Shown one piece after another: positions 27,402-36,037 of a stretch of DNA of 64,000 nucleotides. Location of the stretch: the NCBI GenBank assembly GCA_022568135.1, contig JADFFQ010000008.1, forward strand, positions 1-64,000, given 5' to 3'. How positions within the stretch are numbered: the stretch's first letter is position 1; every line of letters begins with the position of its first letter. The notes under the pieces are model-generated. The model did not search any database and was not told the origin of the DNA. It worked only from the letters and a program-made list of their open reading frames with translations. The stretch is from Planctomycetota bacterium (GTDB taxonomy: Bacteria > Planctomycetota > Phycisphaerae > Phycisphaerales > SM1A02). A program made the translations under genes and the position numbers.

Positions 27402-27499
27402 GATCGCATGGTAGCCGATCAGCTTGGACGAGGAAGCGATCCGCCGCGTCGAGCGCGAGCTGCTTCCGGCGACAGGCGGTGGTCGTACGTTGCACCTCG

Positions 27500-28261
27500 C
27501 TAGGGCGCGAACGGATCGGTCGTGGCCTGCGGCGGGATCACCGGCTGATCGTTGAGCGGCCAGCCGCTGGCCTCGATGAGGCGCTGTCGAAGCTGCCGGG
27601 TGATCTGGGCCGCGTCGCGCTGGCCGGCGAACTCGATGCGGTCGATGAACTGCACGCGAGCGTGGCTGCGGCTGTGCAGCGCGGGCAACAGTTCCGTCGC
27701 CTGGGGCGTGCCGCAGACCCACACCAACAGAACCGGGGCGTTGGTCCGGGCGATGATCAGCCCGACACCGTTGTAGAACGGGCGAATCTCCCCGGTTGGG
27801 CGGACGATGCCGCCCTCGGGGAACATGCCGATGACACCGCCGCCGCGGACATGTCGGATTGCCTCGCGGGCCGGGCCGGTGTCGGTCCCGTCACGGGCCA
27901 CGGGAATCATGCCCTGCCGCCGCCAGAACCAATCCAGATGCGGGATCATCTGATCGGCCGCCATCATCCATCGGATATCGAATCGGCAGGCGGACTGGAT
28001 GAGCATCGGATCGACGGGCCCGGTGTGGTTGGCCACGACGATCAGCCCGCCCGGGCGGTTGGTGTCCGGCACATGCTCGAGGCCTCGGTAGGTCGCCCGG
28101 TGCATCAACCGGCAGTACACCTGGAAGCAGCGCCACATCAGGCCGGAGATCGGCTCGGCTCTGGGCCCATCGCAAAGCCAGCGGTACGCCCCCCAGCGGC
28201 CCAGCCCAAGGAGTGCCAGCCAGCCCAGGGCTATGACGACCACGATCAGGGGTGTTGACAT
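27500..28261 (-). CDS. plsC: 1-acyl-sn-glycerol-3-phosphate acyltransferase (PlsC family)
   Basis: 253-residue lysophosphatidate acyltransferase-family membrane enzyme of phospholipid synthesis. An N-terminal membrane segment (residues 5-25) is followed by the catalytic HX4D motif NHTGPVD (about residue 78) and the substrate motif MFPEGGIVRP (about residue 147). The assignment to glycerophospholipid synthesis rather than another acyl transfer is by family only. It is divergent from carB with a 146-bp spacer. Confidence 0.88.
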   Translation of the reverse strand: MSTPLIVVVIALGWLALLGLGRWGAYRWLCDGPRAEPISGLMWRCFQVYCRLMHRATYRGLEHVPDTNRPGGLIVVANHTGPVDPMLIQSACRFDIRWMMAADQMIPHLDWFWRRQGMIPVARDGTDTGPAREAIRHVRGGGVIGMFPEGGIVRPTGEIRPFYNGVGLIIARTNAPVLLVWVCGTPQATELLPALHSRSHARVQFIDRIEFAGQRDAAQITRQLRQRLIEASGWPLNDQPVIPPQATTDPFAP

Positions 28262-28407
28262 TCTGCCTGCGTACCCTGGGCACCGTCGGTGCGATTTTCA
28301 CACGATAGCGGCCAGCCGGTTTGGCGGGCGAGCTTGCCTTGGGGCGAATGCGATTGAGCAATCGGAGATTGGGGCCTATCGTTGCCGAACTTTGCACCCA
28401 TTGAACC

Positions 28408-31400
28408 ATGCCGCGTCGCGATGACCTTCACACCATTTTGATCCTCGGCTCCGGCCCGATCGTGATCGGCCAGGCCTGCGAGTTCGACTACTCCGGGACC
28501 CAGGCGTGCAAAGCCCTGCGCGAGGAGGGGTATCGCGTGGTGCTGGTCAACTCCAACCCGGCGACGATCATGACCGACCCGGCGTTCTCCGACCGCACCT
28601 ACATCGAGCCGATCACGCCTGAGGCGGTGGGAAAGGTTCTGGCCAGGGAAGTCGAGCTGGGCACGCGGATCGACGCTCTGCTGCCGACGGTGGGCGGGCA
28701 GACCGCGCTGAACTGCGCCTGTCAGCTGCACGACGAGGGAACGCTACAGCGCTATGGAGTCGAGATGATCGGGGCCTCCCGGGAGGTCATCAATCGGGCC
28801 GAGGACCGCGACGAGTTTCGCCGGATCGTGGAGTCGCTCGGTCTTCGCCAACCCCGTGCGGGCAAGGCCACCAACCTGGATGAGGCCCGGGCGCTGCTCG
28901 ATCAGCTTGGCCTGCCGGTGGTGGTCCGCCCCGCGTTCACGCTCGGCGGCACCGGCGGGGGCATCGCGTACAACCGTGACGAGTTCGACCAGATCGTCCG
29001 TGGGGGCCTCGACGCGTCGATGATCGGCCAGGTCCTGATTGATGAATCCGTGCTTGGCTGGAAAGAGTTTGAGCTGGAGGTGATTCGAGACCGCAACGAC
29101 AACTGTGTCATCGTCTGCGGCATCGAGAACATGGACCCGATGGGCGTTCACACCGGCGACTCCATCACCGTCGCCCCGATCATGACGCTCAGCGACAAGG
29201 AATACCAGCGAATGCGCGACGCGTCGATCGCGATCATGCGGGCGGTCGGCGTGGATACCGGCGGATCGAACGTGCAGTTCGCCGTGAATCCGACCGACGG
29301 CGAGATGCTGGTGATCGAGATGAACCCGCGGGTCTCGCGCAGCTCAGCCCTGGCGTCCAAGGCGACCGGATTCCCGATCGCCAGGATCGCGGCCAAGCTC
29401 GCCGTGGGGTACACCCTCGATGAGCTACGCAACGACATCACCGGGACGACCTCAGCCTGCTTCGAGCCGTCGATCGACTACGTCGTCACCAAGATGCCCC
29501 GCTGGACGTTCGAGAAGTTCCCCGAGGCTGACGAGACGTTGACCACCCAGATGAAGTCCGTCGGCGAGGCGATGAGCATCGGCCGGACGTTCAAGGAAAG
29601 CTTGCAAAAGGTGATCCGGTCGATGGAAGTCAAACGGTTCGGCCTTGGCTTGGACAAGAACGACCAATGGTTGATCGCAAAGCGCTCAGCCCTCACCCCC
29701 AACCCCTCTCCCAGGGGGAGAGGGGAGTTGGCCGTCACCCCGGGCCGCGGCCCCGAAGCCGTAGGGGAGAGCCAATGGCCGATCGAGGAAGAAAAGCTCG
29801 TCCGCAAGCTCAGCGTCCCCGGGCAGGGCCGGCTGTACTTCATCCGGTACGCCTTCAAGATGGGCTGGTCGATCGACCGCATCAACGAGTTGACGCGCAT
29901 CGATCGATGGTTCCTCGATCAGATCAACCAGCTTGTCGAGTTCGAGGACGTGCTGTGCTCGTACGAGCGGCTTGAGGATGTCCCGCGTGAAGTGCTGTTC
30001 CAAGCCAAGCAATTCGGCTATTCCGACCCGCAGTTAGCGAACCTGTACCTGGGCGACATCACCAGCGAGACCATCCTGAAGGTGCGCGACCATCGCAAAC
30101 GCCTGGGCATCGAGCCGGTGTTCAAGCTCGTCGATACCTGCGCCGCGGAGTTTGAAGCCACGACGCCGTATTACTACTCGACCTACGAGACGGCGTACTT
30201 AGCCCCGGGTTTACCCGGGATGGACTCTCCCAATTCAGACTGTGCGCCGGCACCAACGATTACCCCGGGTAAACCCGGGGCTAAATGTGACGACGAAATC
30301 CGAATCACCGATCGCCGCAAGATCATCATCCTTGGGGGCGGTCCCAATCGCATCGGTCAGGGCATCGAGTTCGACTACTGCTGCTGCCAGGCCGCATTCG
30401 CGTGTCGGGACATGGAGTATGAGTCGGTGATGATCAACTCGAACCCCGAGACGGTCAGCACCGACTACGACACCTCCGACCTTCTGTTCTTTGAACCGTT
30501 AACGCTCGAAGACACGCTCAACGTGATCGAACGGCTCAACGGCGGGGGAACCGAGGTTGCCGATCGCAGCGGCAAGGTGGCCGGGTGCATCGTGCAATTC
30601 GGCGGCCAGACGCCGTTGAACCTCGCCCACGGTCTGGTCGCCGCGGGGGTGCCCATCATCGGGACCGACCTGGATTCGATCGATCTGGCTGAGGACCGCG
30701 ATCGGTTCAAAATGATGCTTGATGAGCTGGGGATGGATCAGCCGCCCAATGGCATCGCGTATTCGCTCGATGAAGCCGTCAAAGTTGCTCAGCAGATTGG
30801 ATATCCCGTGCTGGTTCGGCCGAGCTACGTGCTCGGCGGGCGAGGCATGGAAACGTGCTTTGACGAGCGGTCGTTGCGGCGCTACATGCGGACCGCCGTC
30901 GATGCCTCCGATCTCGCCCATGAACCGGTGCTGATTGACAGGTTTCTTTCAGAAGCGGTGGAGATCGACGTAGACGTCATCGCGGATTATGGACTCGACA
31001 TTGACGCTCAAGCCCCAAGCCTCAAGCCGCAAGCCTTTATCTGCGGCGTGATGGAGCACATCGAGGAGGCGGGCGTGCACTCGGGCGATTCAATCTGCAC
31101 GATCCCGGCCTACTCGCTTGGCCGGTCGATCGTCACCCGCATCAAGGATCACGCCCGACGCCTGGCCGAACGGCTCCGCGTCCGTGGCTTGATGAACGTG
31201 CAGATGGCGGTCAAGAATGAGAAAGTCTACATCCTGGAGGTGAACCCACGTGCTTCCCGGACAGTGCCGTTCGTCTCCAAGGCGAAGGGTCAGCCGTGGG
31301 CCAGGATCGCCGCGAAGGTCATGATGGGCGCTACGCTGGACCAGTTGCAGGTGCGCGAAGTTCCGGATGCGGGCTTCTTTTCGGTGAAGGTCCCGGTCTT

Positions 31401-32013
31401 CCCATTTGCAAAGTTCCCGGGCGTGGACGTAATCCTGGGCCCGGAGATGCGCTCCACCGGCGAAGTCATGGGCATGGATCGCTCGCTGCCGGTGGCCCTG
31501 GTCAAGGCACAAATGGCTGCGGGCATTACCCTGCCCACGCAAGGCAATGTCTTCTTGTCGGTGCGCGATCCGGATAAGCCGCAGTGTGTGGAGATTGCGC
31601 GGATGCTGGTGTCGATGGGGTTCACCGTCTTCACCACCCAGGGGACGCACGAGCTGCTGCGATCACACAGCGTGGACACCGTAGTGCTGCGCAAGATCTC
31701 AGAGGGGGCCCGGCCGAACATCCTCGACAAGATCGCCAACGGAGAGATCCAATTGATCATCAACACGCCCACTCGCAAGGGCGCGCACACGGATGAAGGC
31801 AAGATTCGGGCCACAGCGGTGCGGGCGGGTGTCCCCATGATTACCACGATCACGGGCGCCAAGGCTGCGGTTGCGGCGATCACCGCCTTGCGCGCCGGGG
31901 CCTGGTCGGTTGCCGCCGTGCAGGACTATTTCCCCGATCAGGAAAGCCCCCCGGCAACGCCCGCCGAGACCGGGACGCGTAGCGTCCCGCCTGGTCAACC
32001 GATACACTCCTGA
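28408..32013 (+). CDS. carB: Carbamoyl-phosphate synthase large subunit with three in-frame repeat insertions
   Basis: 1201 residues; the E. coli enzyme is 1073. It makes carbamoyl phosphate from glutamine-derived ammonia, bicarbonate and ATP for pyrimidines and arginine. Both ATP-grasp halves are complete ([34 protein letters not shown]), as is the MGS-like allosteric domain. Extra length comes partly from three segments that match intergenic repeats. Residues about 427-454 read [13 protein letters not shown]. Residues about 597-627 read LAPGLPG ... TPGKPG (two inverted REP hairpins, 30199-30284). Residues about 866-876 read AQAPSLKPQ (TCAAGCC heptamers). All fall at interdomain or surface-loop positions judged against E. 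coli CarB, and none breaks the frame. Confidence 0.95.
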   Translation: MPRRDDLHTILILGSGPIVIGQACEFDYSGTQACKALREEGYRVVLVNSNPATIMTDPAFSDRTYIEPITPEAVGKVLAREVELGTRIDALLPTVGGQTALNCACQLHDEGTLQRYGVEMIGASREVINRAEDRDEFRRIVESLGLRQPRAGKATNLDEARALLDQLGLPVVVRPAFTLGGTGGGIAYNRDEFDQIVRGGLDASMIGQVLIDESVLGWKEFELEVIRDRNDNCVIVCGIENMDPMGVHTGDSITVAPIMTLSDKEYQRMRDASIAIMRAVGVDTGGSNVQFAVNPTDGEMLVIEMNPRVSRSSALASKATGFPIARIAAKLAVGYTLDELRNDITGTTSACFEPSIDYVVTKMPRWTFEKFPEADETLTTQMKSVGEAMSIGRTFKESLQKVIRSMEVKRFGLGLDKNDQWLIAKRSALTPNPSPRGRGELAVTPGRGPEAVGESQWPIEEEKLVRKLSVPGQGRLYFIRYAFKMGWSIDRINELTRIDRWFLDQINQLVEFEDVLCSYERLEDVPREVLFQAKQFGYSDPQLANLYLGDITSETILKVRDHRKRLGIEPVFKLVDTCAAEFEATTPYYYSTYETAYLAPGLPGMDSPNSDCAPAPTITPGKPGAKCDDEIRITDRRKIIILGGGPNRIGQGIEFDYCCCQAAFACRDMEYESVMINSNPETVSTDYDTSDLLFFEPLTLEDTLNVIERLNGGGTEVADRSGKVAGCIVQFGGQTPLNLAHGLVAAGVPIIGTDLDSIDLAEDRDRFKMMLDELGMDQPPNGIAYSLDEAVKVAQQIGYPVLVRPSYVLGGRGMETCFDERSLRRYMRTAVDASDLAHEPVLIDRFLSEAVEIDVDVIADYGLDIDAQAPSLKPQAFICGVMEHIEEAGVHSGDSICTIPAYSLGRSIVTRIKDHARRLAERLRVRGLMNVQMAVKNEKVYILEVNPRASRTVPFVSKAKGQPWARIAAKVMMGATLDQLQVREVPDAGFFSVKVPVFPFAKFPGVDVILGPEMRSTGEVMGMDRSLPVALVKAQMAAGITLPTQGNVFLSVRDPDKPQCVEIARMLVSMGFTVFTTQGTHELLRSHSVDTVVLRKISEGARPNILDKIANGEIQLIINTPTRKGAHTDEGKIRATAVRAGVPMITTITGAKAAVAAITALRAGAWSVAAVQDYFPDQESPPATPAETGTRSVPPGQPIHS
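29692..29730. repeat. Palindromic repeat inside carB (CCCCTCTCCC / GGGAGAGGGG)
   Basis: Stem CCCCTCTCCC (29703-29712) and GGGAGAGGGG (29716-29725) with a 3-nt loop, preceded by GCCCTCACCCCCAA. Translated as [13 protein letters not shown]. This type of palindromic insert encoding LTPNPSP- or LTPTLSQ-like peptides is known as a dispersed bacterial repeat. A further GC-rich segment (CCCCGGGCCGCGGCCCCG, 29739-29756) follows before normal carB sequence resumes. Confidence 0.8.
30199..30286. repeat. Paired REP-like hairpin unit inside carB
   Basis: TTAGCCCCGGGTTTACCCGG (from 30199) and, 40-odd bp on, CCCCGGGTAAACCCGGGGCT followed by AA (ending 30284) form an outward-facing inverted pair of hairpins. 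They are spliced in frame between the two synthetase halves of carB. Length (about 86-88 bp) and tails match the intergenic units at 35948 and 39331. Confidence 0.82.
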
Positions 32014-32017
32014 CCTC

Positions 32018-33274
32018 ATGCCCTCTTGGATGCCCGACTTCGTCACGCCGCAGTTCATCGTGTCGCTTGTGGTGATCGTGGCGATGATCCATGTGATCAC
32101 GCTGGGAGCCCTGTACCTGGTTCTGCTGGAGCGGAAGCTCTCGGCCTGGATGCAGGATCGTTGCGGTCCGAACCGGGTGGGCCCCAAGGGTCTCGGTCAG
32201 CCGATCGCCGACGCGATCAAGCTGCTCTTGAAGGAGGATTTCTTTCCTAAGCGAGCGGATCGCGTGCTGTTCCTGCTGGCCCCGGCGCTTGCTGTGATTC
32301 CCGCCCTGATCGGATTCGCCATCATTCCCTGGGGTGGGACGCTCCAGATCGCAGGCGAAGCGGTTCAGGTTGCCGGGGCGGATGTGAACATCGGCATCAT
32401 CTATCTCGTGGCCGTGAGCTCCCTGGGAGTGTATGGCGTGGTGCTGGGCGGCTGGGCGTCGAACAGCAAGTACGCGTTCCTCGGCGGGCTGCGGGCCACG
32501 GCCCAGATGGTCAGCTACGAAATCCCCCTGGGGTTGGCCATCCTCACGATCATCCTGACCGCCGGCACCGTCGGGCCCAGCGAAATGATTGCCCAGCAGC
32601 TCGATGGGCCGTGGTTCCTTGTTCAGCAGCCGGTGGCGGCGCTGCTCTTTTACGTGTGCATGCTCGCCGAGACCAACCGCCTTCCGTTTGATCTGGCCGA
32701 GGCGGAGTCGGAGCTGGTCGGCGGTTGGCACACCGAGTATTCATCCATGAAATGGGTGTTGTTCTTTCTCGCCGAGTACGGACATCTCATCGTGGGTGGC
32801 GCGTTCTTCACCGTGCTCTTCCTCGGCGGCTGGTCAATCAATCCGTTGGGGGGCACGGACCTGCCGATGACCGGCGGGCTGGGCATGATCCTGCTGCAGT
32901 GCGGCATCGTCTTCGCCAAGGTCTTCGTGCTCATCTGCCTGGCCATGGCCGTCCGCTGGACGCTGCCGCGGTTTCGCTTCGACCAACTGATGCGACTGGC
33001 GTGGGAGGGCATGATCCCAACGGCCTTGCTGGTGTTGCTGGTGACCAGCTTCATGGTGTTCATGGGCTGGACGGGGTTCATGTGGATCGCCGCGCTGGGG
33101 ACTGTGGCGTTCATCTGGCTGGTGCGGCCGATGATGCCCAAGCAGGCCAGACCCAATCATCGCGTCGGGTTGATCGGAAGTCGGTTCAGTCCGCTGCCCG
33201 GCGAAGTCACGCTCGCGCCGCCTGCCGAATCACTTGCTGGGCCCGAAGCGGCGAGCGGTGGATCGTCGTCGTAG
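32018..33274 (+). CDS. nuoH: NADH-quinone oxidoreductase subunit H
   Basis: 418-residue NuoH, the membrane subunit of complex I that lines the quinone cavity. The ATG at 32018 was chosen because it follows the carB stop by 4 bp; upstream frame lies inside carB. Motifs are LVLLERKLSAWMQDRCGPNR followed by VGPKG, the loop LLKEDFFPKRADR, and AETNRLPFDLAEAESELVGG with the acidic quinone-site loop, all characteristic. A C-terminal extension of about 40 residues after the last helix is polar. No other nuo gene is nearby, which is unusual since nuoH normally sits within a nuo operon. Confidence 0.95.
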   Translation: MPSWMPDFVTPQFIVSLVVIVAMIHVITLGALYLVLLERKLSAWMQDRCGPNRVGPKGLGQPIADAIKLLLKEDFFPKRADRVLFLLAPALAVIPALIGFAIIPWGGTLQIAGEAVQVAGADVNIGIIYLVAVSSLGVYGVVLGGWASNSKYAFLGGLRATAQMVSYEIPLGLAILTIILTAGTVGPSEMIAQQLDGPWFLVQQPVAALLFYVCMLAETNRLPFDLAEAESELVGGWHTEYSSMKWVLFFLAEYGHLIVGGAFFTVLFLGGWSINPLGGTDLPMTGGLGMILLQCGIVFAKVFVLICLAMAVRWTLPRFRFDQLMRLAWEGMIPTALLVLLVTSFMVFMGWTGFMWIAALGTVAFIWLVRPMMPKQARPNHRVGLIGSRFSPLPGEVTLAPPAESLAGPEAASGGSSS

Positions 33275-33307
33275 TCGGTTTCCGTTACTTGATGCCTTGG
33301 CCAAAAG

Positions 33308-33346
33308 ACAGGCGCCGGTCGTGTCGGAGCTTCGATCGGCGCCTGT
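33308..33346 (-). terminator. Inverted repeat between convergent nuoH and arsS
   Basis: ACAGGCGCCGGTCG (33308-33321) and CGATCGGCGCCTGT (33333-33346) form a 14-bp stem with one mismatch and an 11-nt loop. On the minus strand it is followed by CTTTTGG, so it can act as an intrinsic terminator for arsS; it could also halt nuoH transcription. The remaining spacer (33347-33471) shows nothing recognisable. Confidence 0.5.
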
Positions 33347-33471
33347 GAAGAGCGCGGTGGCGATTCGCGGCATCAACTGCCGGTTGTGCATCTCCACTAC
33401 TGTAGGGAACGACCACCCGTTCGCACAAGTCAAATGCACAATGAATTTCGCCCGGCGCTTGGTCGCCGCGA

Positions 33472-34476
33472 TCAAACGATTGCGCCGCCGCAACTGCTTC
33501 CGCATCCTGCGGTGCATCCGTAACAGTGATCGTCGGTGGCAATGGCGCGGTCGGCGAGATCGTCTGCGGTCAGATCCCAGATGTACGACGATTCCATGCC
33601 GGGTGTGTGCAGTCCCAGCGCCTGATTGAAGTCGCAATCGTAGAGGCGGCCCTGCGGATCAATGCTGATCTGATGCCGGCACATGAGGCCGTCGATGGTG
33701 TCGGGGTTGTAGGCGTCGATGAGCATGGTCATGTACGCTTCGAGCTGCCCGTCGCGCTGCAGTTGATGCCGCCACCGCGTGATCGGCATGTTGGTAATCG
33801 TCCACAGTTCGTTGAAGACGAGTCCGAATCGGGATTCGAGCTGGCGCTTGTAATCGGCCTGGAGTGCGTCCTGCGGCGGCGGGAGATGCGGCCCGATCGG
33901 GTTGTATACCAGGTTCAGCCGCAGCGCCGAGTCTTTGCCGTACCCGACCGCGTTGAGCTTGAGCAGCCCTTGGATCGACGCGTTGTACGATCCCCTGCCC
34001 CGCTGCTTCTCCACGTTGGCCTGCGAATAGCACGGCAGCGAAGCGACCACTTCGACGTGATTGTCGGCCAGGATCGCCGGGACCCATCGATAGTCCTCGC
34101 CGCTTTGGCGATCGACGTGCTCGATGATCGTTGGATTGCAGCGATCGATGAGGTGCAGGCCGTGGCGGTGAAGCTTTGCGACCATCCATCGGAAGTTGGG
34201 GTTCATCTCCGGGCTGCCGCCGGTGATGTCCACCGTCTTGATGGATGGCTGGGCCAGCACCCAATCGACGACCCGGCGGGCGGTCGCTTGGTCCATATTG
34301 TCTTGCGGAGCTGTACGCGCCGGCGACGACTCGACGTGGCAGTGGTGGCAGGCCAGATTGCAGACATAGCCGATGTTGATCTGCAACGTCGTGATCTTCG
34401 ACGCCGCATGAAGCTCGGTCTCGAACCGGGCTCGGAACCGCGTGCCGTTGAGGATGGGAAGATCGAGGGTGGACAA
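33472..34476 (-). CDS. arsS: Arsenosugar biosynthesis radical SAM protein ArsS
   Basis: 334-residue radical SAM enzyme. The [4Fe-4S]/SAM motif is CNLACHHCH (CxxxCxxC, about residue 38-45), followed by VDITGGSPEMN. The C-terminal DUF3641-like region has SIDPQGRLYDCDFNQALG and the terminal cluster HCYGCTAGCGSSCGG. ArsS is known to form dimethylated arsenosugar precursors with the methyltransferase ArsM, whose gene lies directly upstream on the same strand. Cytoplasmic. This pair points to arsenic detoxification or organoarsenic synthesis. Confidence 0.93.
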   Translation of the reverse strand: MSTLDLPILNGTRFRARFETELHAASKITTLQINIGYVCNLACHHCHVESSPARTAPQDNMDQATARRVVDWVLAQPSIKTVDITGGSPEMNPNFRWMVAKLHRHGLHLIDRCNPTIIEHVDRQSGEDYRWVPAILADNHVEVVASLPCYSQANVEKQRGRGSYNASIQGLLKLNAVGYGKDSALRLNLVYNPIGPHLPPPQDALQADYKRQLESRFGLVFNELWTITNMPITRWRHQLQRDGQLEAYMTMLIDAYNPDTIDGLMCRHQISIDPQGRLYDCDFNQALGLHTPGMESSYIWDLTADDLADRAIATDDHCYGCTAGCGSSCGGAIV

Positions 34477-34481
34477 GGCAG

Positions 34482-34622
34482 GGGTCAGGAGTCAGGAGAT
34501 AGGGGTTAGGAGTTAGGGGCCAGGTGGCAGGTGTCAGCAGCTGGGAGTTTAGCCGCGAGCCGCTGGCGAGCGCTTCATTCCTCCTCAAGTCTCAGCCTCA
34601 AGCCTTCAAGCCTCAAGCCTTT
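34482..34622. repeat. Spacer of heptamer units and the TTTAGCCGCGAGCCGC element
   Basis: Between arsM and arsS are GTCAGGA/GTTAGGA-like heptamers (34484-34540), the 27-bp element TTTAGCCGCGAGCCGCTGGC... at 34548-34574 (a copy of 25544-25570), and TCAAGCC-type heptamers (34585-34622). The TCAAGCC units are the same family as the segment embedded in carB at 31006-31035. Confidence 0.72.
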
Positions 34623-34623
34623 T

Positions 34624-35616
34624 CTAACAACATCCCCCGCCGGCGTAATGCCAGGTGGAGTCGGTGACGGTCAGGTCTGAGCGTCCCAGCGCCGCCAGCG
34701 CCGCGGCGGTCTTATCGCACACCCCAAGCGGCATGCCCCGCAGCAGCAAATGGCCGCGGCTGTCGTCGAACGATTCGTCATCTCCGGTGTAGATAGCGGT
34801 TCGGCCGGTGAAGACGCACGGCCCGTCGCCCGGAATCGGGACCCGAAACGCGCAGACTTCGATACTCTCCAAGAGCAGCCCGGCGTCCAGTCCATAGCGC
34901 GCCTGATCAAGCATTCGATATGGCCGGCGAGACCGCACCTCAATGCTGCCGAAGCCGGCCCCGACGATCTTGTCGATGTAGCGGTCGTACGTCAGGCAAC
35001 CGGAGATGCACTGAGCCCGCAACGTCTCGTTATCCCGCAGGTGCCGAGGCATCGGCCGGGGCGTGATCGGGTCGGACATCGCCAATCGCCCGCCCGGCTT
35101 CAGCACCCGATGCATCTGGGTCAGCGCTCGCTCCAGGTCGCCGGGCTCAGTTGGGTCCGCTGCGGTCTTGAAGATGTTGAACAGACAGTTCTGGGCAGCG
35201 AGGTCACATGACTCATCCTCGACCGGCAGGTCCAGGGCGTCACCGTCGCGAATCTCAACGAACGACGGATCGAACCAGTCGTTGAGCCGTGCGGCTTCTT
35301 GGAGGTTCTTCCGGGCGGCGTCGCGCATTTCGGCGACCGGATCAACGGTGATGACGCCGCCGGCGCGGCGGGTGAAGTAGGCCAGCTTGAGCGCCTCCAG
35401 GCCGCCGCCGACACCGACGTAGAGCACCGTCTGCCCCTCGCGCATGTCTTGGAGATGCACGGTGCTGCCGCAGCCGTAGTTCATCTCGTGCATGATGGGG
35501 GGGATCTTCAGCCCGGGCAGAAACATCGGAGCCTGGGGCACGCAGCACAACGATCGGTCCGGCTCCCGGGCCGCCCGCCGATACACCTGCTGAACCGTTG
35601 CGTGGTAGCTCACCAA
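34624..35616 (-). CDS. arsM: Arsenosugar-type arsenite methyltransferase ArsM
   Basis: 330-residue SAM-dependent methyltransferase. The SAM-binding motif VLYVGVGGGLEALKLAYF is at about residue 65, followed by the acidic VDPVAEM. Conserved cysteines for arsenite binding appear in LCCVPQ (about 24-25), QNCLFNIFK (about 142) and AQCISGC (about 185). The family is the ArsM branch that is paired with ArsS. The C-terminal half is a domain found in arsenosugar-cluster ArsM, ending GGGCC. It shares an orientation with arsS 147 bp downstream. Confidence 0.9.
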   Translation of the reverse strand: MVSYHATVQQVYRRAAREPDRSLCCVPQAPMFLPGLKIPPIMHEMNYGCGSTVHLQDMREGQTVLYVGVGGGLEALKLAYFTRRAGGVITVDPVAEMRDAARKNLQEAARLNDWFDPSFVEIRDGDALDLPVEDESCDLAAQNCLFNIFKTAADPTEPGDLERALTQMHRVLKPGGRLAMSDPITPRPMPRHLRDNETLRAQCISGCLTYDRYIDKIVGAGFGSIEVRSRRPYRMLDQARYGLDAGLLLESIEVCAFRVPIPGDGPCVFTGRTAIYTGDDESFDDSRGHLLLRGMPLGVCDKTAAALAALGRSDLTVTDSTWHYAGGGCC

Positions 35617-35710
35617 TGCCTCCTCACCCTTAGCTTCTTGAGAGTATGGTAGCCGACCTCGGCGGGGGCGATCCTGTTTCCAGCCTCCAGCGACCAGGGG
35701 TATCGAATTG

Positions 35711-35923
35711 ATGCGATACGTCGTGGAGACCTTCGGCGGCCTATGGGAACTGCTCCTGTTGGGGCTCAGGAGCCGCTTTCGATTCCGTGGCCCGTACTGG
35801 CGGTGGCGATTCGAGACCGCGTTCGGCAGCGACCCGTCGGCTCGTCCGGCTCGTTGGCAGCGCGTTCGTGCCGTGCTGGCCTATGGCCGCTGGATATATC
35901 GCATCAAGCGGGGTGGATACTAG
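35711..35923 (+). CDS. Small basic protein (unknown function)
   Basis: 70 residues: an amphipathic hydrophobic N-terminal helix (VVETFGGLWELLLLGLRSRF), then RGPYWRWRFETAFG and a basic C-terminus RWIYRIKRGGY. Aromatic- and arginine-rich and likely membrane-peripheral. I recall similar short proteins in planctomycetes but no function. The ATG at 35711 was chosen over a TTG one codon upstream. Confidence 0.65.
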   Translation: MRYVVETFGGLWELLLLGLRSRFRFRGPYWRWRFETAFGSDPSARPARWQRVRAVLAYGRWIYRIKRGGY

Positions 35924-35947
35924 GCGGGGCGTGATGAATGACCGGTA

Positions 35948-36026
35948 GTAGCCGCGGGCGGCAGCCCGCGGTTAGGCAGGAACAAGTTCAATCGTCGCCC
36001 CCCGCGGGTTTCCACCCGCGGCTATT
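35948..36026. repeat. Paired outward-facing palindromes before the threonine synthase gene
   Basis: TAGCCGCGGGCGGCAGCCCG (35949 on, completing CGGTTA) and CCCGCGGGTTTCCACCCGCG (from 36001, completing GCTATTGAG) form two hairpins with outward TAGC...GCTA tails, about 78 bp in total. Same architecture as the units at 30199 and 39331 but a different stem sequence. Confidence 0.72.
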
Positions 36027-36037
36027 GAGAGCGCTCA

